From positions 101,914-165,913 of the forward strand of contig WASQ01000126.1 in assembly GCA_009712185.1 (NCBI GenBank): a stretch of 64,000 nucleotides of DNA, read 5' to 3'. Positions 19,434-30,683 of this stretch are shown here, in pieces; within the stretch, counting starts at the first letter, position 1; each line of letters begins with the position of its first letter. The position numbers and the translations under genes were made by a program. The notes beneath the pieces are model-generated. The model was not told the DNA's origin and did not search any database. It was given only the letters and a program-made list of their open reading frames with translations. This DNA comes from Telmatospirillum sp. (GTDB taxonomy: Bacteria > Pseudomonadota > Alphaproteobacteria > Rhodospirillales > Magnetospirillaceae).

Positions 19434-21275
19434 ATGCGCTTATTGATTGCCGCCGCCGCGGTCCTGGGCTCGCTGTCCGCCCCGGCCCTGGCCCAAACCC
19501 ATCCCCATAACGTCATCCTGTTCGTGGCCGACGGCCTGCGGCCGGGCATGGTCAACGACCGTACCGCGCCGACGATGACGGCTTTGATGGCGCGCGGGGT
19601 GCACTTCACCAACACGCACTCCCTGTTCCCCACCTTCACGACCGCCAACGCGTCGGGCATGGCCACCGGCCACATGCTGGGGGACACCGGCGATTTCAGC
19701 AATACCATCTACACCGGATATCAGGTTCCGGGAGCGGGCAACAGCCTGACGCCCTTCCTGGAAAGCGACCCGGTGCTGGGCGATGTCGATGAACATTTCG
19801 CCGGCGATTATCTGAACGAGGAGACGATCCTGAAGGCGGCCCGCGGCGCCGGATTGTCGACCGCCACCATCGGCAAGCTGGGCCCGGCGCTGATTTTCGA
19901 CCACACGGAGCGGACCGGTCAGCAGACCGTGGTCTTCGCCGACAGCACGGGCCGCAACGGCGGCATCCCGCTGTCCGACGAGGTGAAGCGCCGCCTTTCC
20001 GCCGTCGGGCTTCCCGATCAGGCCCCGACGCGCGGCGACAATGGCAAGGCCGGAAACGCCACAACGCCGGGCACGACGATCGCCAATGCCGACCAGCAGA
20101 AATACTTCGCCGACGTCGCTGCCAAGGCGGTCCTGCCCCTGTTCAAGGACCGCAACAAGCCTTTCGTGATGGTCTACTGGTCCCGCGATCCGGACGGCAG
20201 CCAGCACAATCAGGGTGACAGCCTGGGCCGCCTGGTGCCCGGCATCAACGGCCCTACCTCGCTGGCCGCCATCCGCAATGCCGACGACAATCTTGCGACC
20301 CTGCTGGCCGCGCTGAAGGACCAGGGGCTTGAGAACGACACCGACGTGATCATCACGTCGGACCATGGCTTCTCCACCATTTCGAAGGAAAGCGCGACCT
20401 CCTTCGCCGCCAGCCAAAGCTACAAGGACGTCACGGCGACCCAGCTTCCGCCCGGCTTTGTCGCCATCGACGTCGCCCACGCCCTGGGCATGGGCCTCTA
20501 CGATCCGGCCGCCAAGGGCGCCGAAGTGGCGGCCGGCGCCTACCCCTCCCGCGGGAACGGCCTGATCGGCGCCGATGCCGACCATCCGCAGGTGATTGTC
20601 GCCTCCAACGGCGGATCCGACCTCGTCTATCTGCCGACCGGAGACAAGGAACTGGCCGCCAAGGTGGTGGCCGCGCTGTCCCGCCAGGACTATGTCAGCG
20701 GCCTGTTCGTCGATGACAGCCTGGGACGGATTCCCGGAACGCTGCCGCTGTCGGCCATTGCCCTCAAGGGCACGGCGGTCACGCCGATGCCGGCCATCGC
20801 CATCAATTTCCGCACCTTTTCGCTGGGCTGTGCCGATCCGACCACCTGCGGGGTCGAGATCGCCGACACCGGATTGCAGCAGGGTCAGGGCATGCATGGC
20901 AGCTTCTCGCGCGCCGACACGCGCAACATCATGGGCGCGGCCGGCCCCAGCTTCCGCCAGAGCTTCGAGGATGCCGCCCCGGCCAGCAATGCCGATATCG
21001 GCAAGACCGTGGCGAAGATCCTGGGCCTCAAGATCGTCGACAAAGGCAAGCTGGTCGGCCGGGTCCTGACCGAAGCGATGCCGGGCGGTGTCCTGCCGAA
21101 GACCGAAAAGGAGATCGTGCGGTCAGAGCCCGACGCCGCCGGCAACGTCACCGTCGTGTTGTCGCAGAAGGTGGGAGCGACCCGCTACTTCGACGCCGCC
21201 GGTTATCCCGGCCGGACTCTCGGCCTGCCCGCCGACATTCTGGAACGCCGGGACTCCGGGAAGGCCGCCCGCTAA
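19434..21275 (+). CDS. alkaline phosphatase superfamily / type I phosphodiesterase-nucleotide pyrophosphatase-like secreted protein
   Basis: Signal peptide, HNVILFVADGLRPGMVNDRTAPTMTALMARGVHFTNTHS, VIITSDHGF. Confidence 0.85.
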   Translation: MRLLIAAAAVLGSLSAPALAQTHPHNVILFVADGLRPGMVNDRTAPTMTALMARGVHFTNTHSLFPTFTTANASGMATGHMLGDTGDFSNTIYTGYQVPGAGNSLTPFLESDPVLGDVDEHFAGDYLNEETILKAARGAGLSTATIGKLGPALIFDHTERTGQQTVVFADSTGRNGGIPLSDEVKRRLSAVGLPDQAPTRGDNGKAGNATTPGTTIANADQQKYFADVAAKAVLPLFKDRNKPFVMVYWSRDPDGSQHNQGDSLGRLVPGINGPTSLAAIRNADDNLATLLAALKDQGLENDTDVIITSDHGFSTISKESATSFAASQSYKDVTATQLPPGFVAIDVAHALGMGLYDPAAKGAEVAAGAYPSRGNGLIGADADHPQVIVASNGGSDLVYLPTGDKELAAKVVAALSRQDYVSGLFVDDSLGRIPGTLPLSAIALKGTAVTPMPAIAINFRTFSLGCADPTTCGVEIADTGLQQGQGMHGSFSRADTRNIMGAAGPSFRQSFEDAAPASNADIGKTVAKILGLKIVDKGKLVGRVLTEAMPGGVLPKTEKEIVRSEPDAAGNVTVVLSQKVGATRYFDAAGYPGRTLGLPADILERRDSGKAAR

Positions 21276-21306
21276 TCGCCCCGCGACGGGAACGGTTCGC
21301 ATCACG

Positions 21307-21340
21307 CCGGCGCGGTCTCCGACCGCGCCGGTTTTCTTTG
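21307..21340 (+). terminator. Rho-independent terminator
   Basis: ccggcgcggtc-tcc-gaccgcgccgg then ttttcttt. Confidence 0.85.
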
Positions 21341-21348
21341 CCCCTGTT

Positions 21349-22293
21349 TCAGCATTGCTCTCCGCGATGTGAACGGATCAGGGAGACGCGCGCCAGCGCC
21401 TTTTCTGCCAGATCCTGTGCCGCCACCAGGATATCCTCGGACCGGGCGGCATCCGCGATCGCCAGATAGACGTCCAACGCCTCACGCGCATCGCGCTCGC
21501 ACAGGCCGAACAAGGTCGCCAGATCGGGGCCCGGGGTCGCCAGCAGACCGGTCGCGCGGGCCATTTCCACAATCGTGCTGGCCGGCGGCGCGGCGCCTTC
21601 GCCGACCTTGCCGGCCAGGGTCGAGGCCGTGCCGGCCGCCTGTTCGCCCGCCACGGAAATCAAGGTCGCCAACGGCGTTTCGCGGTCGGCCAGACGATCC
21701 GCCAGCATCCGGCAAAGGCTGGCGGCTCCCTGCTCAAGCCCCAACGCAACCCGGTGAAGGTCGCCGATCGAGCCAACCTGCTCACGACCGTCGGGAACCG
21801 GCCGGTTCTCGTGGTATGCCTGACGCCGCATCCTTCGAAGCAGGGCAATATGCCCCAATTCCTCCCGGGCCAAAGCTTCCGCCCGTTCGCGGACAGGGGA
21901 ATCCGTCACCGCGGCAAGGTAACTGTAAAAGGAAAAGGCCCGCTCCTCGTTACGGACAGCAATCGCCAGAGCCCGGTAGGGGTCCAGCGGCTCCGCGTCC
22001 TCCCCGGCCGCATCGAAGGTTTCGGGCAGCAGCCATCGGAACTGCCGCGGCTCCGGAGCAACGCGGGACTCCCGGGTCGCCCAGGCCTCAAGCTGCCCCC
22101 GATGCTGACGCTCAAGATCGGCCAGATTGCGGAAGGTCGCCGCCAGCCGGGCATCTCCGGCCCGCTCCATCCGGGCCGTGAGATCCTCATAGCGCTGGTG
22201 GGCTTCCCGTTCCATGCCAAGGGCGACCGCCATCAGTTCCACGACTGATCGGGGTGTCTCCAACGGGAACGCGGGATTGATCGTCCGGGACAT
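21349..22293 (-). CDS. ferritin-like/rubrerythrin-type domain protein
   Basis: ALGMEREAHQRYEDLTARMERAGDARLAATFRNLADLERQHRGQLE and a second EExxH-like region (AREELGHIALL). Confidence 0.75.
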   Translation of the reverse strand: MSRTINPAFPLETPRSVVELMAVALGMEREAHQRYEDLTARMERAGDARLAATFRNLADLERQHRGQLEAWATRESRVAPEPRQFRWLLPETFDAAGEDAEPLDPYRALAIAVRNEERAFSFYSYLAAVTDSPVRERAEALAREELGHIALLRRMRRQAYHENRPVPDGREQVGSIGDLHRVALGLEQGAASLCRMLADRLADRETPLATLISVAGEQAAGTASTLAGKVGEGAAPPASTIVEMARATGLLATPGPDLATLFGLCERDAREALDVYLAIADAARSEDILVAAQDLAEKALARVSLIRSHRGEQC

Positions 22294-22512
22294 CGCCCCT
22301 CCCCCCGTCATTAACCATAAACAAAATGTGTCATTAAAGCCGCCAGGGGAAAGATTCTCCTGTTTAAGAGAAGCATATTTCCGCCCCAGGAGACAACCGG
22401 TCACTAAACGGCACAGGAGAGGACGGCACAATTTCGGGTGTCGACCATTATGCGTCCACCTGATCGATAGGAATATGTCGATTGGTAAAAAGCTGTTCTG
22501 TGTTTTTGACGC

Positions 22513-22526
22513 TTAACGAAAGTCAA
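22513..22526 (+). promoter_or_regulatory. candidate FNR/DNR-type box upstream of nosR (TTAAC-GAAA-GTCAA)
   Basis: One mismatch to TTGAY-N4-RTCAA; ~70 nt upstream of the nosR start. Confidence 0.5.
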
Positions 22527-22596
22527 GGAAGGATCCGACCAATCCGTCTTCCATAGCGAGATGCAGTCATGAACCGCCTTTCGCAGGGAGGACAGG

Positions 22597-25017
22597 GTGC
22601 GGGATCGGCTATACCGGGCTGCGGCGGGCGTGGCTGACGCATTGGGGGCCCGCAAGCGAATGCGGGCGACATCGGGACTTTCGCAAAAAATCGCGGGGCG
22701 CCGGCCAGTCATCGCCCTGCTGGGGCTTATGATGGCGATCCTTGTGCTTCCGCCGGGCGCCCGGGCTGAGGAGCGCTTGTCAGAATATCTGGGCAGGGTG
22801 CCGCCGGCCGAACTGGTTCCGGGCGCCGACAGCCTCGGCCCCATCGCGGGCAGCCCGCCGGCCGCACCGGCCCTGGCCGCCGGAAAGACGATCGGCTATG
22901 TGTTTCTGAACTCCGACGTCGTCAACGCCACAGGCTATTCCGGCCGGCCGATCCGCCTTCTGATCGGACTGGGGTCCGATGGCATCATCACCGGCGCCCG
23001 GCTTGTCGAACATCACGAACCGATCGTCCTGATCGGCATCCCTGAACAAAAAATCAAAAGCTATATCGACGGTTTCGTCGGCAGCAATCCGACCACAGGA
23101 ACCTTCGCCCCGGTGGCGGGCGGCGCCCCCGGGCGCCACGGCCCCGACATCATCAGCGGAGCCACTGTGACGGTCATGGTCCTGGGGGACACGATCACCA
23201 AATCCGCGCTTGCCGTGGCGCGCGCGCGCCATCTCGGCGCGTTCGCCGCCGGAAACGGTCCCGGACCAGTCGGGTCCGGCGAGGACGCGCGACGGATCGA
23301 CATGACCAAAACAGGCCAGTCGGACTGGCAGGAGCTGCTGGGCGACGGCTCCATCCGGCGGCTTCATCTCACGGTGGCCGAGGTCAACCGGATTTTCCGG
23401 GACTCGCCCGACCCCAGGGCTGCGGAGCGCCCGGAGGCGGGACCTGACGACGACACCTTCATCGATCTTTACGTCGCCCCCGCGACGGTGCCGCTGATCG
23501 GGCGGTCGCTCCTGGGGCCGAAAGGCTTCGACGACCTTGTCCAGCGCCTCGGACCGGGACGCCAGGCCATCCTGATCATGGCTGAGGGGCGCTATTCGTT
23601 CCGTGGATCGGGATATGTCCGAGGGGGCATTTTCGACCGGATACAGCTTTTGCAGGGCGAGAACACGGTCCGGTTCCGGGATCGCGACTATGAACGTGTG
23701 GGCCGCCTGTTTCCCGATGATGCGCCCGAATTTCCCGAAATCGGCCTGTTTGCGGTGCCGCAGGGAAACGACTTCGATCCCGCCCGCGACTGGCGCCTCT
23801 CGCTGCTTGTTCAACGGGCGGTCGGCGCCCTCGACAAGGTGTTCGTGTCCGTCGACCTGTCCTACGCCCTGCCGGGATCCTATCTGCTGCCCCTGCCCTC
23901 CCCGGCAGCCCCCCAGGCGCCGGCCGCCGGTCATGACGGGGTGCCGAACCTCCCCGGCAGCATCGGGGCGGACGCGCCGCCGCCCGGGAACGATCCGGAG
24001 ACCTCCCCTCTCTGGATCAGGATCTGGCAACAGCGCACGGTCGATATTGCCATCCTCTGCGTCGCCCTCGTCATCCTGACCGCCCTGTTCTTCTTCCAGG
24101 ATCAGCTTGTCCGCCGCCCGCGCGCCGCGGGGCTGATCCGGTCAGGCTTCCTGCTGTTCACCCTCCTGTGGATCGGCTGGTACGCAGACGCGCAGATGTC
24201 GGTCGTCAACATTCTGGCGCTGGCGAACGCCCTGACCACCGGATTCCGCTGGGATTATTTCCTGATGGATCCGCTGATCTTCATCCTGTGGTGCGCCACG
24301 GCCGCCTCGCTGCTGTTCTGGGGACGCGGGGCCTATTGCGGATGGCTCTGTCCCTTCGGCGCGCTTCAGGAATTCGCCAATCGGCTCGGCCGGCGCCTCA
24401 GGGTTCCACAGATCGAGATTCCCTGGGCCGTCCATGAACGGCTTTGGCCGCTGAAATACATCCTGTTCCTGGGATTGTTCGGACTATCCCTCTATTCGCT
24501 GTCGGATGCCGAAAAGCTGGCCGAAATCGAGCCGTTCAAAACCGCGATCATTCTGAAATTCGTCCGCCACTGGCCGTTTCTGCTCTATGCCGCGGTCCTG
24601 ATCGGCGGATCGCTGTTCGTCGAGCGGCTGTTCTGCCGCTATCTGTGCCCCCTGGGCGCCGCCCTCGCCATTCCCGCCAGGATCCGCATGTTCGACTGGC
24701 TGAAGCGCTACCGCGAATGCGGTAATCCCTGTCAGCGCTGTGCCAACGAATGCCCCGTCCAGGCGATCCATCCGGACGGCAGGATCAATCCCAACGAGTG
24801 CATCTACTGCATGCATTGCCAGGAATTGTACTGGGACGACCATCGCTGCCCGGTCGTCATCAGCCGCCGCCTCAAACGCGAGCGCCAGCAGTCCATGTCG
24901 GCGCCACCCTCTTTCGCGGCCGGGACGCGGGCTCCGGCGAAACAGGAGTCCGCCCCGCCATCGACGCCTTCCAGTTCCACCCCCCCAGCCAACCGAGGAG
25001 AAGACCATGTCGGATGA
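22597..25017 (+). CDS. nosR: NosR/NirI family nitrous-oxide reductase regulator/electron-donor flavoprotein
   Basis: FMN-binding periplasmic domain, TM region, [35 protein letters not shown]. Confidence 0.95.
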   Translation: MRDRLYRAAAGVADALGARKRMRATSGLSQKIAGRRPVIALLGLMMAILVLPPGARAEERLSEYLGRVPPAELVPGADSLGPIAGSPPAAPALAAGKTIGYVFLNSDVVNATGYSGRPIRLLIGLGSDGIITGARLVEHHEPIVLIGIPEQKIKSYIDGFVGSNPTTGTFAPVAGGAPGRHGPDIISGATVTVMVLGDTITKSALAVARARHLGAFAAGNGPGPVGSGEDARRIDMTKTGQSDWQELLGDGSIRRLHLTVAEVNRIFRDSPDPRAAERPEAGPDDDTFIDLYVAPATVPLIGRSLLGPKGFDDLVQRLGPGRQAILIMAEGRYSFRGSGYVRGGIFDRIQLLQGENTVRFRDRDYERVGRLFPDDAPEFPEIGLFAVPQGNDFDPARDWRLSLLVQRAVGALDKVFVSVDLSYALPGSYLLPLPSPAAPQAPAAGHDGVPNLPGSIGADAPPPGNDPETSPLWIRIWQQRTVDIAILCVALVILTALFFFQDQLVRRPRAAGLIRSGFLLFTLLWIGWYADAQMSVVNILALANALTTGFRWDYFLMDPLIFILWCATAASLLFWGRGAYCGWLCPFGALQEFANRLGRRLRVPQIEIPWAVHERLWPLKYILFLGLFGLSLYSLSDAEKLAEIEPFKTAIILKFVRHWPFLLYAAVLIGGSLFVERLFCRYLCPLGAALAIPARIRMFDWLKRYRECGNPCQRCANECPVQAIHPDGRINPNECIYCMHCQELYWDDHRCPVVISRRLKRERQQSMSAPPSFAAGTRAPAKQESAPPSTPSSSTPPANRGEDHVG

Positions 25018-26941
25018 TCTCGATAAACCGGCCGCCGCCCCCGGCACGACGTCCTTGTCGCGCCGCGATGCCATGCGCCTCGCGGCGGCGGCCGGTCTTG
25101 GCGCCGCCGCCGGAGCGCCCGCCCTCGGGTCCCGCGGCGCGCTGGCGGCACCCTCGGGCGGCGGCGGGGGCAAGCTGGGCGAAGTCGCGCCGGGACAACT
25201 GGATGAATACTACGTCTTCTCTTCCAGCGGACAAACGGGCGAGATCAGGGTGTTCGGGATGCCGTCGATGCGGGAACTGACGCGCATCCCGGTGTTCAAC
25301 CGGTGCAGCGCCACGGGATGGGGGCTCACGAACGAAAGCCTCAGGATCCTGACCCAGGACCTGCTGCCCGAAACCAAGGCCTTCCTCAAAAAGCGCGGGC
25401 TGGTCACCTATCAGAACGGCGACGCCCACCATCCCCATGTCTCCTTCACCAACGGCACCTATGACGGCCGCTATGTTTTCATCAATGACAAGGCCAACAC
25501 CCGCGTCGCGCGGATCCGGACCGACGTCATGAAATGCGACCGGATCATCGAGATCCCCAACGCCCATGACGTGCACGGAATGCGCCCGCAGAAATTCCCC
25601 CGCACCGGTTATCTTTTTTGCAATGGCGAGCATGAGGCCCCGGTTCCGAACGACGGACGGGATCTCAACAACGTCAAGGCTTATCGCTCCATTTTTACCG
25701 CCGTCGACGCCGACAGCATGAAGGTGGCCTGGCAGGTGATCGTCGACGGCAACCTCGACAACACCGACTGCGATTACCAGGGAAAATACGCATTTTCCAC
25801 CTGTTACAACTCCGAGATGGGAATGACCGGCGCCGAAATGATGGCGGCGGAACGCGACTGGGTCACGATTTTCAATATCAAGCGCATCGAAGACGCCGTG
25901 AAGGCCGGCAAAGCCACGACCATCAACGGCGTTCCCGTTCTGGACGGGCGCCATGGCTCCCCCTACACCCGCTATGTGCCGGTCGCCAACAACCCCCATG
26001 GCATCAACACCGCGCCCGACGGCATTCATGTCGCGGTCAATGGCAAGCTTTCGCCCACCGTTTCGCTGATGGATGTCCGCCTGTTCGACGCCCTGTTCGA
26101 CAAGGATGCCGATCCCCGGAGCTGCATCGTCGCCGAACCGGAACTCGGGCTGGGGCCTCTTCACACCGCCTTTGACGGGCGGGGGAATGCCTACACCACC
26201 CTGTTCATCGACAGTCAGGTGGTGAAATGGCACATCGACACCGCCAAACGCGCCTTCAAGGGCGAGAAGGTCGAACCGATCCTTCAGAAACTGGATGTGC
26301 ATTACCAGCCCGGCCACAACCACACCTCCATGGGCGAGACCCGGGAGGCCGATGGCAAATGGCTGATGAGCCTCAATAAATTTTCCAAGGACCGGTTCCT
26401 GAACGTTGGCCCGCTGAAGCCCAACAACGATCAGTTGATCTATATCGGCGACGACAAGATGACGCTGGTTCACGACGGTTCTGCCTTCGCGGAACCGCAT
26501 GACGTCACGATCATCCGGGCCGATCTCATCAAGCCGCGCCACATCTGGGACCGCAACGATCCGATGTGGGAGGACGCGCGCCAATGGGCGAAAAAGGACA
26601 AGATCGTTCTCGAAACGGATAACAAGGTCGTCCGGGAGGGCAACAAGGTTCGCGCCTATATGACCAGCCAGGCGCCGACGTTCGGGCTGGACAAGATCGA
26701 GGTCCGGCAGGGCGACGAGGTCACCATCATCGTGACCAATCTCGACGACACCGAGAATGTGACCCATGGCTTCACCCTGTCCAACTACGGCGTCGCCATG
26801 GAAATCAGCCCGCAGATGACCGCGTCCGTGACATTCACGGCCGATCGTCCCGGCGTTCACTGGTTTTACTGCATGTGGTTCTGCCATGCCCTTCATATGG
26901 AAATGCGCGGCCGCTTCCTGGTCACGCCGGCGAAGGCGTGA
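25007..26941 (+). CDS. nosZ: nitrous-oxide reductase (Tat-dependent, clade I-like)
   Basis: [13 protein letters not shown] Tat signal; [23 protein letters not shown]; CuA motif [15 protein letters not shown]. Confidence 0.97.
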   Translation: MSDDLDKPAAAPGTTSLSRRDAMRLAAAAGLGAAAGAPALGSRGALAAPSGGGGGKLGEVAPGQLDEYYVFSSSGQTGEIRVFGMPSMRELTRIPVFNRCSATGWGLTNESLRILTQDLLPETKAFLKKRGLVTYQNGDAHHPHVSFTNGTYDGRYVFINDKANTRVARIRTDVMKCDRIIEIPNAHDVHGMRPQKFPRTGYLFCNGEHEAPVPNDGRDLNNVKAYRSIFTAVDADSMKVAWQVIVDGNLDNTDCDYQGKYAFSTCYNSEMGMTGAEMMAAERDWVTIFNIKRIEDAVKAGKATTINGVPVLDGRHGSPYTRYVPVANNPHGINTAPDGIHVAVNGKLSPTVSLMDVRLFDALFDKDADPRSCIVAEPELGLGPLHTAFDGRGNAYTTLFIDSQVVKWHIDTAKRAFKGEKVEPILQKLDVHYQPGHNHTSMGETREADGKWLMSLNKFSKDRFLNVGPLKPNNDQLIYIGDDKMTLVHDGSAFAEPHDVTIIRADLIKPRHIWDRNDPMWEDARQWAKKDKIVLETDNKVVREGNKVRAYMTSQAPTFGLDKIEVRQGDEVTIIVTNLDDTENVTHGFTLSNYGVAMEISPQMTASVTFTADRPGVHWFYCMWFCHALHMEMRGRFLVTPAKA

Positions 26942-26947
26942 CCCTCT

Positions 26948-26973
26948 CCCCGGGGGCCTTAAGGTCCCCGGGG
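26948..26973 (+). terminator. hairpin in the nosZ-nosD intergenic region
   Basis: ccccgggggcctt/aaggtccccgggg; may be an attenuator or 3'-end stabiliser. Confidence 0.5.
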
Positions 26974-27007
26974 TCTTCCCTGGCTCCGATCGGACGGAAC
27001 GGACGGA

Positions 27008-28372
27008 ATGGCTTTGATGGCGACGGGTTTGACGGGACGGACGCTCCGGCGGATGGTGGCCGGGGGCGTCGCGGCCATGGCCGTCCTGCCGTCTGAAGCC
27101 GCGGAAATCCAGGTTCCCCCGGGCGACAGGTCGCTGGCGCAGGCGGTCGCCGCGGCGCGACCGGGGGACGTCCTGGTCCTGGGGCCGGGTCTGTACCGGG
27201 GGCCTGTCACGGTCGATCGCCGCCTGGTCATCGAGGGGCGTCCTCCCAGATCCGCCATTGTCGATGGCGGCGGTCGTGGCACGGTCATCCGGCTGATTGC
27301 CCCGGAAGCCGTGGTGCGGGGTCTCACGATCCGCAATTCCGGGATCCGGCAGGAGGAGATCGACAGCGGCATCTTCGCCGACAGGGGTGGAGACCGCGCC
27401 CTGATCGAGGACAATCTTCTGGAAAATAACGAATTCAGCATCTCGATGCGGGGCGCCGCCGACGCCATTGCCCGCCGCAATGTCATCTTCGGCCGCCGCG
27501 ACATGCGCACCAACGACCGGGGCGACGGAATCTCTGTCTGGAACGCAACGGGAGCGCAGGCCCTGGACAATGACATCCACTATGGGCGCGACGGCATCCG
27601 CAGCACATCGAGCCATGACAATGTCTTTGCCCGCAACCGGTTTCACGATCTGCGCTACGCCGTCCACTATATGTGGACGGACGGCGGCACCGTTACCGAC
27701 AACCTGTCCGAGGGCAATGTGGTCGGGTTCGCCATCATGTATTCCCGCACGCTGACCATCACCGGCAATGTCTCGCGCGGGGACAGCGCGCACGGGCTGC
27801 TGCTCAATTTCGCCAATGACGCGCTGATCGAGGGAAACGGCGTTTATCAGGGCGGCACGGAATGTGTCTTCATCTACAACGCGAATGATAATGTGATTTC
27901 CGGAAACTGGTTCGAAGGATGTCCGGTCGGCGTGCATTTCACCGCGGGCGCGGAACGGAACCGGTTTTCCCGCAACGCCTTCGTCGACAATCAGACGCAG
28001 GTCAAATATGTCGGGACCCGGGCGTTGGACTGGGCCACAGCCGGCCAGGGCAACTACTGGAGCGACAATCCGGCCTTCGATCTTGATGGCGACGGGATCG
28101 CCGACATGGCCTACCGGCCCAACGGCATCGTGGACCGCGTGATATGGTCGGTCCCTCTTGCCAAGCTTCTGCTCAACAGCCCGGCCGTCCAGATCGTCCG
28201 CTGGGCCCAGGCCCAGTTCCCGGCGATCACACCGGGCGGGATCATCGATACCGCGCCCCTGATGCGCCCCCCGCCGCAGCCGGCGCTGGCGGCTGCAAGC
28301 CCGGGTCAATCCCTGGCATCCCGGCCGGCGTCCCCGGATCCCGTCCGCCCCATCGGGGAGATGAAAGAATGA
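27008..28372 (+). CDS. nosD: nitrous-oxide reductase maturation periplasmic protein NosD
   Basis: Right-handed beta-helix repeats, position in the nos cluster. Confidence 0.94.
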   Translation: MALMATGLTGRTLRRMVAGGVAAMAVLPSEAAEIQVPPGDRSLAQAVAAARPGDVLVLGPGLYRGPVTVDRRLVIEGRPPRSAIVDGGGRGTVIRLIAPEAVVRGLTIRNSGIRQEEIDSGIFADRGGDRALIEDNLLENNEFSISMRGAADAIARRNVIFGRRDMRTNDRGDGISVWNATGAQALDNDIHYGRDGIRSTSSHDNVFARNRFHDLRYAVHYMWTDGGTVTDNLSEGNVVGFAIMYSRTLTITGNVSRGDSAHGLLLNFANDALIEGNGVYQGGTECVFIYNANDNVISGNWFEGCPVGVHFTAGAERNRFSRNAFVDNQTQVKYVGTRALDWATAGQGNYWSDNPAFDLDGDGIADMAYRPNGIVDRVIWSVPLAKLLLNSPAVQIVRWAQAQFPAITPGGIIDTAPLMRPPPQPALAAASPGQSLASRPASPDPVRPIGEMKE

Positions 28373-29310
28373 CACCGGTCACGCTGTCGTCCGCCGCCAA
28401 ACGCTATGGAACCCAGTGGGCGGTTCGCGGCATCGATCTCTCGTTGATGGCCGGCGAACGCCTGGCCCTGCTTGGACACAATGGCGCCGGCAAGACCACG
28501 CTGATGAAGCTGATCCTGGGCCTGATCCGTCCCGAGGAGGGAAGCGTGCGGATCTTCGGCCGGGATCCTGCGCATTCGCGGGGTATGGAGGGCGCCGCCA
28601 TCGGCTTCCTGCCCGAAAACGTCACGTTCCATAACGCCATGACCGGGCGTGAGACGCTGGCCTTTTACGCGCGCCTGAAACGGCAATCCGGGGCCGGTTG
28701 CTCCGATCTCCTGGATCGTGTCGGTCTTGCCGGCGCCGCCGATCGGCGTGTCGCCACCTATTCCAAGGGGATGCGCCAGCGGCTGGGACTGGCACAGGCC
28801 CTTCTCGGAGCGCCGCGCCTGTTGCTGCTGGACGAACCCACCACCGGGCTTGATCAATCCCTGCGCCAGACATTCTACGACATTCTGGCTGATCTCGCGG
28901 ACAATGGCACGGCGGTGCTGCTGTCCTCCCACCTCTTGTCGGAAGTCGAGACGAAGACCGACCGCATCGCCGTGATGGATCGGGGACGCCTGCTGATCGC
29001 GGGAACCCTGGCCGATCTGCGCACGGCCGTCGACCTGCCCCTGGAGGTCCGACTGACCGTCGCCCGTGACCGGACGCAGGACGTCGTCCGTCGGCTGGCG
29101 CCCTTCCATCCCGCGGGAGACGGAGAGGCCCTGTCCCTCTGGTGCCGCCCCCAGGACAAGATGTCGGTTCTGCGGGAAGTCGGTGCGATGGGATCGGCCG
29201 TTATCGACATCGACATTCACCAACCCGGTCTTGATGCCGTCTACGCGCGGCTGACGGGAACAACCATCGGCAAACCCATTGGCGCACCCGTCGCGGAACA
29301 AGCCTCATGA
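28369..29310 (+). CDS. nosF: NosF ABC transporter ATP-binding protein
   Basis: GHNGAGKTTLMKLILGLI, YSKGMRQRLGLAQALLGAPRLLLLDEPTTGLD; ATGA overlap with nosD. Confidence 0.95.
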   Translation: MTPVTLSSAAKRYGTQWAVRGIDLSLMAGERLALLGHNGAGKTTLMKLILGLIRPEEGSVRIFGRDPAHSRGMEGAAIGFLPENVTFHNAMTGRETLAFYARLKRQSGAGCSDLLDRVGLAGAADRRVATYSKGMRQRLGLAQALLGAPRLLLLDEPTTGLDQSLRQTFYDILADLADNGTAVLLSSHLLSEVETKTDRIAVMDRGRLLIAGTLADLRTAVDLPLEVRLTVARDRTQDVVRRLAPFHPAGDGEALSLWCRPQDKMSVLREVGAMGSAVIDIDIHQPGLDAVYARLTGTTIGKPIGAPVAEQAS

Positions 29311-30137
29311 ACGCCCTGATCACCATTGCCGCCAAAGAATTCCGCGATGGCCTGCGGAACCGCTGGGCCACCAGCGCGACCCTGGTCATGGCCGGACTGT
29401 CCCTGGCACTGGCCTTCCTCGGCAGCGCCCCCACGGGACATGTGGGCGTCCCGCCGCTGGCCGTCACCGTGGTCAGCTTAGCCAGCCTGACGGTCTTCCT
29501 GGTCCCGCTGATCGCCCTGATCCTGTCGCATGACGCGCTGGTCGGCGAGGTCGAACGGGGAACCATGCTGCTGTTGCTGACCTATCCCGTCCGCCGATGG
29601 CAGATCGTCATGGGGAAATTCCTGGGTCACAGCCTGTTGCTCGGCGTCGCCACCACAGTGGGCTATGGCGCCGCCGGATGCGCCGCCGCCCTGGCCACGC
29701 CGGACGCCGTGTCCGGGGGCTGGATGCCCTTTGCCGTCCTGATCGTGACGTCGGTCGCACTGGGAACCGTCTTCCTGGCGCTTGGCTATCTGATCAGCAG
29801 CCTGGTCGCGGAACATGCCACCGCCGCCGGAGTTGCGGTGGTCCTGTGGCTGTGCTTCGCCCTTCTGTTCGATCTGGGACTACTCGGGTTTCTCGCCACG
29901 ACGGGGGGACAGGGGGTCTCCGCCACGGCCTTTCGATGGATCCTGATGCTGAACCCCACCGACATCTTCCGCCTGATCAATCTGACCGGCGTGGCCGAGG
30001 TCCGCCGTTATTCCGGCATGGCCGGGCTTCCCGCCCTGGCGACCATTCCACTTCCCACCCTCGTCGTCGCGTTCGCCGTCTGGATCGGCTGGCCGCTGGT
30101 CCTGACCATGGCGATTTTCAAACGGAGGCCCCTGTGA
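29307..30137 (+). CDS. nosY: NosY ABC transporter permease
   Basis: Polytopic membrane protein between nosF and nosL. Confidence 0.93.
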   Translation: MNALITIAAKEFRDGLRNRWATSATLVMAGLSLALAFLGSAPTGHVGVPPLAVTVVSLASLTVFLVPLIALILSHDALVGEVERGTMLLLLTYPVRRWQIVMGKFLGHSLLLGVATTVGYGAAGCAAALATPDAVSGGWMPFAVLIVTSVALGTVFLALGYLISSLVAEHATAAGVAVVLWLCFALLFDLGLLGFLATTGGQGVSATAFRWILMLNPTDIFRLINLTGVAEVRRYSGMAGLPALATIPLPTLVVAFAVWIGWPLVLTMAIFKRRPL

Positions 30138-30679
30138 CTCCCCGATCGATCCATCCACCGCTGCTGGCGATCCTTTGCCTTCTCGGCGCCGTCACGGCCT
30201 GCGACCAGAACCGCCCGGCCGCGGACGCGCCGCCGCCGGCCCGGCTTGCCCCCGCGGCGCAATCGCATTTCTGCGGCATGGCCGGCGGCGAACATCCGGG
30301 TCCCAAGGGGCAGGTCTGGCTCGATGACCGCAAGGATCCTCTCTGGTTCTCGTCGGTGCATGACACCATTGCCTTCACCCTTCTGCCGGAGGAGCCGAAA
30401 AACATCCGCGTCATTTATGTCTCGGATATGGGTAAGGCGCGCGCCGTCAACGAAGCGCCGGCGGACGGCTGGGTCGATGCGCGCAAGGCCGTCTATGTGA
30501 TCGGCAGCGCCTTGCCGGGCGGCATGGGCGTGGAGGAGGAAGTCCCCTTTGCCGATCCGGACCAGGCGAAGGCCTTTGCCGAAAGCCACGGCGGCCGGGT
30601 GGTCGCCTTCGCCGCGATCCCGACGGAGGGAATTTTGGGAACACCCGTCGGATCGTCACCCGCTGCCGAGAGGAGGTAA
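30134..30679 (+). CDS. nosL: NosL copper-binding lipoprotein (GTG start)
   Basis: Lipobox region VTACDQN, HFCGMAGGEHPGPKGQVWL; overlap with nosY stop. Confidence 0.92.
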   Translation: MTPRSIHPPLLAILCLLGAVTACDQNRPAADAPPPARLAPAAQSHFCGMAGGEHPGPKGQVWLDDRKDPLWFSSVHDTIAFTLLPEEPKNIRVIYVSDMGKARAVNEAPADGWVDARKAVYVIGSALPGGMGVEEEVPFADPDQAKAFAESHGGRVVAFAAIPTEGILGTPVGSSPAAERR

Positions 30680-30683
30680 CGCC

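Noticed and set aside
24872-28375. 1167-aa minus-strand ORF antisense to nosZ/nosD
   Set aside because: High-GC shadow ORF; the plus strand encodes clear NosZ and NosD and the antisense peptide has no recognisable domain.
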